A stretch of 33,491 nt of DNA, from NCBI GenBank assembly GCA_045604155.1, contig JAZUNN010000085.1, forward strand, positions 1 to 33,491, in the 5' to 3' direction. The stretch's first letter is position 1; every line of letters begins with the position of its first letter. Made by a program: the position numbers and the translations under genes. Below are positions 31,851 to 33,491 of this stretch, one piece after another. This DNA comes from JAISGQ01 sp045604155 (GTDB lineage Bacteria; Bacillota; Clostridia; Oscillospirales; Acutalibacteraceae). The notes under the pieces were generated by a model. That model saw only the letters and a program-made list of their open reading frames with translations. It was not told the origin of the DNA and did not search any database.

Positions 31851-33491
31851 TCATTCCGCCTTAGGTTTACCCTTCATGGTAAGGGAAATACGCTGTTTCT
31901 TGACGTCAACGGAAAGCACCCATACGGTTACGACCTCGCCGACCTTCAGCTTTTCGCCGGGGTGCTTTATAAAGGAATTGCTTATCTGTGAAACGTGGAC
32001 AAGTCCGTCCTGATGAACACCGATATCAACAAATGCGCCGAAGTCGATGACATTTCGGACAGTGCCCTGAAGCTCCATACCGGGAGTTAAGTCTTCGATG
32101 GAAAGAACGTCGGTGCGCAGCATGGGAGGGGGGAGCTCGTCACGCATATCACGTCCGGGAGCAAGCAGCTCACGGATAATATCGGCAAGTGTAGGCTCGC
32201 CGATGCCGATTTTTTCTGCAACGGAGGCAGAACCAAGCTGAGCGACACGAGCGGACAGCTCACCGATACCGCCGTTTTTCACATCCTCAAGGGTGTAGCC
32301 GCAGAGGGTGAGAAGTGATTTTGCAGCGTCATAGCTTTCGGGGTGAACGCCTGTGTTGTCAAGGACATTCTTGCTTTCTGCAACACGGCAGAAGCCTGCG
32401 CACTGCTCGAATGCCTTGGGACCTAATTTGCTTACCTTCTTAAGCTCAGCTCTCGATTTGAATGCACCGTTTTCTTCACGGTAAGCAACAATGTTCTTTG
32501 AAATGGTTGCGTTGATGCCTGCAACTCGGGTCAGCAGAGAGGGAGAAGCGGTATTGAGGTCAACACCTACGCTGTTAACGCAGTCCTCAACAACGCCGTC
32601 GAGAGCCTCGCCAAGTCTCTTCTGGGGCATATCGTGCTGATACTGACCGACACCGATTGCTTTCGGGTCGATCTTTACAAGCTCTGCAAGGGGATCCTGA
32701 AGTCTTCGGGCTATTGAAACAGCACTTCTGAGAGATACGTCATATTCGGGGAATTCCTCTGCCGCAAGCTTGCTTGCGGAATAAACGGAAGCACCTGCCT
32801 CGGAGACCACCATATAGGAAATGCCCATTTTAAGCTCGCCGATAAGCTCAGCTACGAACATTTCCGTCTCCTTGCTTGCTGTGCCGTTGCCGATGGAGAT
32901 TATCTGAACGCCGTGCTTTCTGCAAAGAGCGGTTATCTTTGCCTTGGCTTCGTCAATCTTCTTGTAAGGGGGTGCGCAGTAGATAACGCCTGTGTCAAGC
33001 ACTCTGCCTGTTGCGTCAACGACTGCAACCTTACAGCCTGTCCTGTAGCCGGGGTCGAGGCCGAGGGCTACCTTGCCCTTTACAGGGGGCTGGAGCAGAA
33101 GCTGGCGAAGGTTTACGGAGAAAAGTCCGATTGCAGCTTCACTTGCAGTCTCAAAGGCACTGCTTCTCAGCTCGTTTTCGATGGAAGGGAAGATAAGGCG
33201 GTCGAAAGCATCGTTTGCCGCATCGACTACGCTGTCAGCGCAGGGGGTGGAGTTTTTGACGGTGTGGGAGAGAATGACGTGCATTCCCTTCTCGCGGTCA
33301 AATTCTATCTTTGCCTTCAGTATGCCCTCTTTTTCGCCTCTGTTGATTGCAAGCACTCTGTGACCTGCGATTTTGGAAAGAGGCTCCTTGAAATCATAGT
33401 AGTTTGTATAAACGCTGTCTGCCTCGGGGTCGGCGGCCTTGGAAACAAGCATGCCGTTTAAGAAAACAACTCTTCTAAGCTGTTTTCTGAT
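31851..33491 (-). CDS. tex: Tex-family RNA-binding transcription accessory protein (5' end outside window)
   Basis: Tex is a conserved RNA- and nucleic-acid-binding factor related to eukaryotic Spt6. The frame is open to the window edge, giving 546 visible residues of an expected 720-770, so about 200 N-terminal residues are missing. Visible parts are the end of the N-terminal region (YYDFKEPLSKIAGHRVLAINRGEKEG in part), the YqgF/RNase H-like domain (ALGLDPGYRTGCKVAVVD), helix-hairpin-helix repeats (VGVDLNTASPSLLTRVAGI), and a C-terminal S1 domain (GTVRNVIDFGAFVDIGVHQDG). The in-frame ATG at 33450-33452 is internal, because homologous sequence continues upstream of it. The binding lipoprotein gene follows after 5 bp. 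Confidence 0.97.
   Translation of the reverse strand: MRKQLRRVVFLNGMLVSKAADPEADSVYTNYYDFKEPLSKIAGHRVLAINRGEKEGILKAKIEFDREKGMHVILSHTVKNSTPCADSVVDAANDAFDRLIFPSIENELRSSAFETASEAAIGLFSVNLRQLLLQPPVKGKVALGLDPGYRTGCKVAVVDATGRVLDTGVIYCAPPYKKIDEAKAKITALCRKHGVQIISIGNGTASKETEMFVAELIGELKMGISYMVVSEAGASVYSASKLAAEEFPEYDVSLRSAVSIARRLQDPLAELVKIDPKAIGVGQYQHDMPQKRLGEALDGVVEDCVNSVGVDLNTASPSLLTRVAGINATISKNIVAYREENGAFKSRAELKKVSKLGPKAFEQCAGFCRVAESKNVLDNTGVHPESYDAAKSLLTLCGYTLEDVKNGGIGELSARVAQLGSASVAEKIGIGEPTLADIIRELLAPGRDMRDELPPPMLRTDVLSIEDLTPGMELQGTVRNVIDFGAFVDIGVHQDGLVHVSQISNSFIKHPGEKLKVGEVVTVWVLSVDVKKQRISLTMKGKPKAE

Noticed and set aside
33450..33452. The ATG at 33450-33452 as the true start of tex
   Set aside because: The frame continues to the window edge with Tex-like sequence, and the visible part lacks the N-terminal domain, so the gene is cut by the window.

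Overview
The window looks like a chromosomal segment of a Gram-positive gut or rumen clostridium, most likely Ruminococcus or a close member of Oscillospiraceae. I infer this from strong AGGAGG-type ribosome binding sites, near-consensus sigma-A promoters, a TPSTGD-type sortase signal, BspA-like leucine-rich repeats, Thr-rich extracellular linkers, and the fakA/recG/tex housekeeping genes. No tRNA, rRNA, CRISPR array, phage gene or transposase was recognised.

Region 1 (1-6208, + strand) is the 3' part of a giant repetitive wall-anchored protein. It has ten pilin-type isopeptide domains, six SpaA/Cna-B-like domains, a bacterial Ig domain and a sorting signal. A promoter-driven gene for an 80-residue one-pass membrane protein with TDIS-type repeats follows.

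Region 2 (6287-15381, - strand) is a phosphosignalling locus. A membrane-anchored PP2C phosphatase with an extracellular Ig-like domain lies upstream of an 1824-residue protein built on an exact 43-residue repeat. After a terminator comes a one-pass Ser/Thr kinase, with its own consensus promoter and an unusual Trp/Tyr-rich ectodomain.

Region 3 (15382-16270) is an AT-rich, gene-free divergent intergenic region. It holds a 230-bp inverted-repeat-bounded element with four DnaA-box-like sequences.

Region 4 (16271-22328) holds six different proteins that begin with a CxxC...CxxC zinc ribbon and carry one or two membrane segments. They are distributed over three or four transcription units on both strands. 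Among them sits an XRE regulator whose C-terminal half has a glycine at every fifth residue. A small two-helix membrane protein closes the region.

Region 5 (22456-25552, + strand) has a MATE exporter, a triple-hairpin intergenic repeat, and a PadR operon (small membrane protein, PadR, DUF2812 membrane protein) with a dyad-rich operator over its promoter.

Region 6 (25610-33491, - strand) is mostly conserved core: tex (5'-truncated by the window edge), an orphan peptide-type binding lipoprotein, fakA/yloV, recG and a nitroreductase.

The best candidate for an undescribed system is regions 2 and 4 together. A kinase, a phosphatase and most of the zinc-ribbon proteins share one plan: a cytosolic catalytic or zinc module, a membrane helix, a low-complexity Thr/Ser/Asp linker and an extracellular domain. 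The 43-residue-repeat giant is a plausible intracellular scaffold. This is inference from architecture and proximity only.
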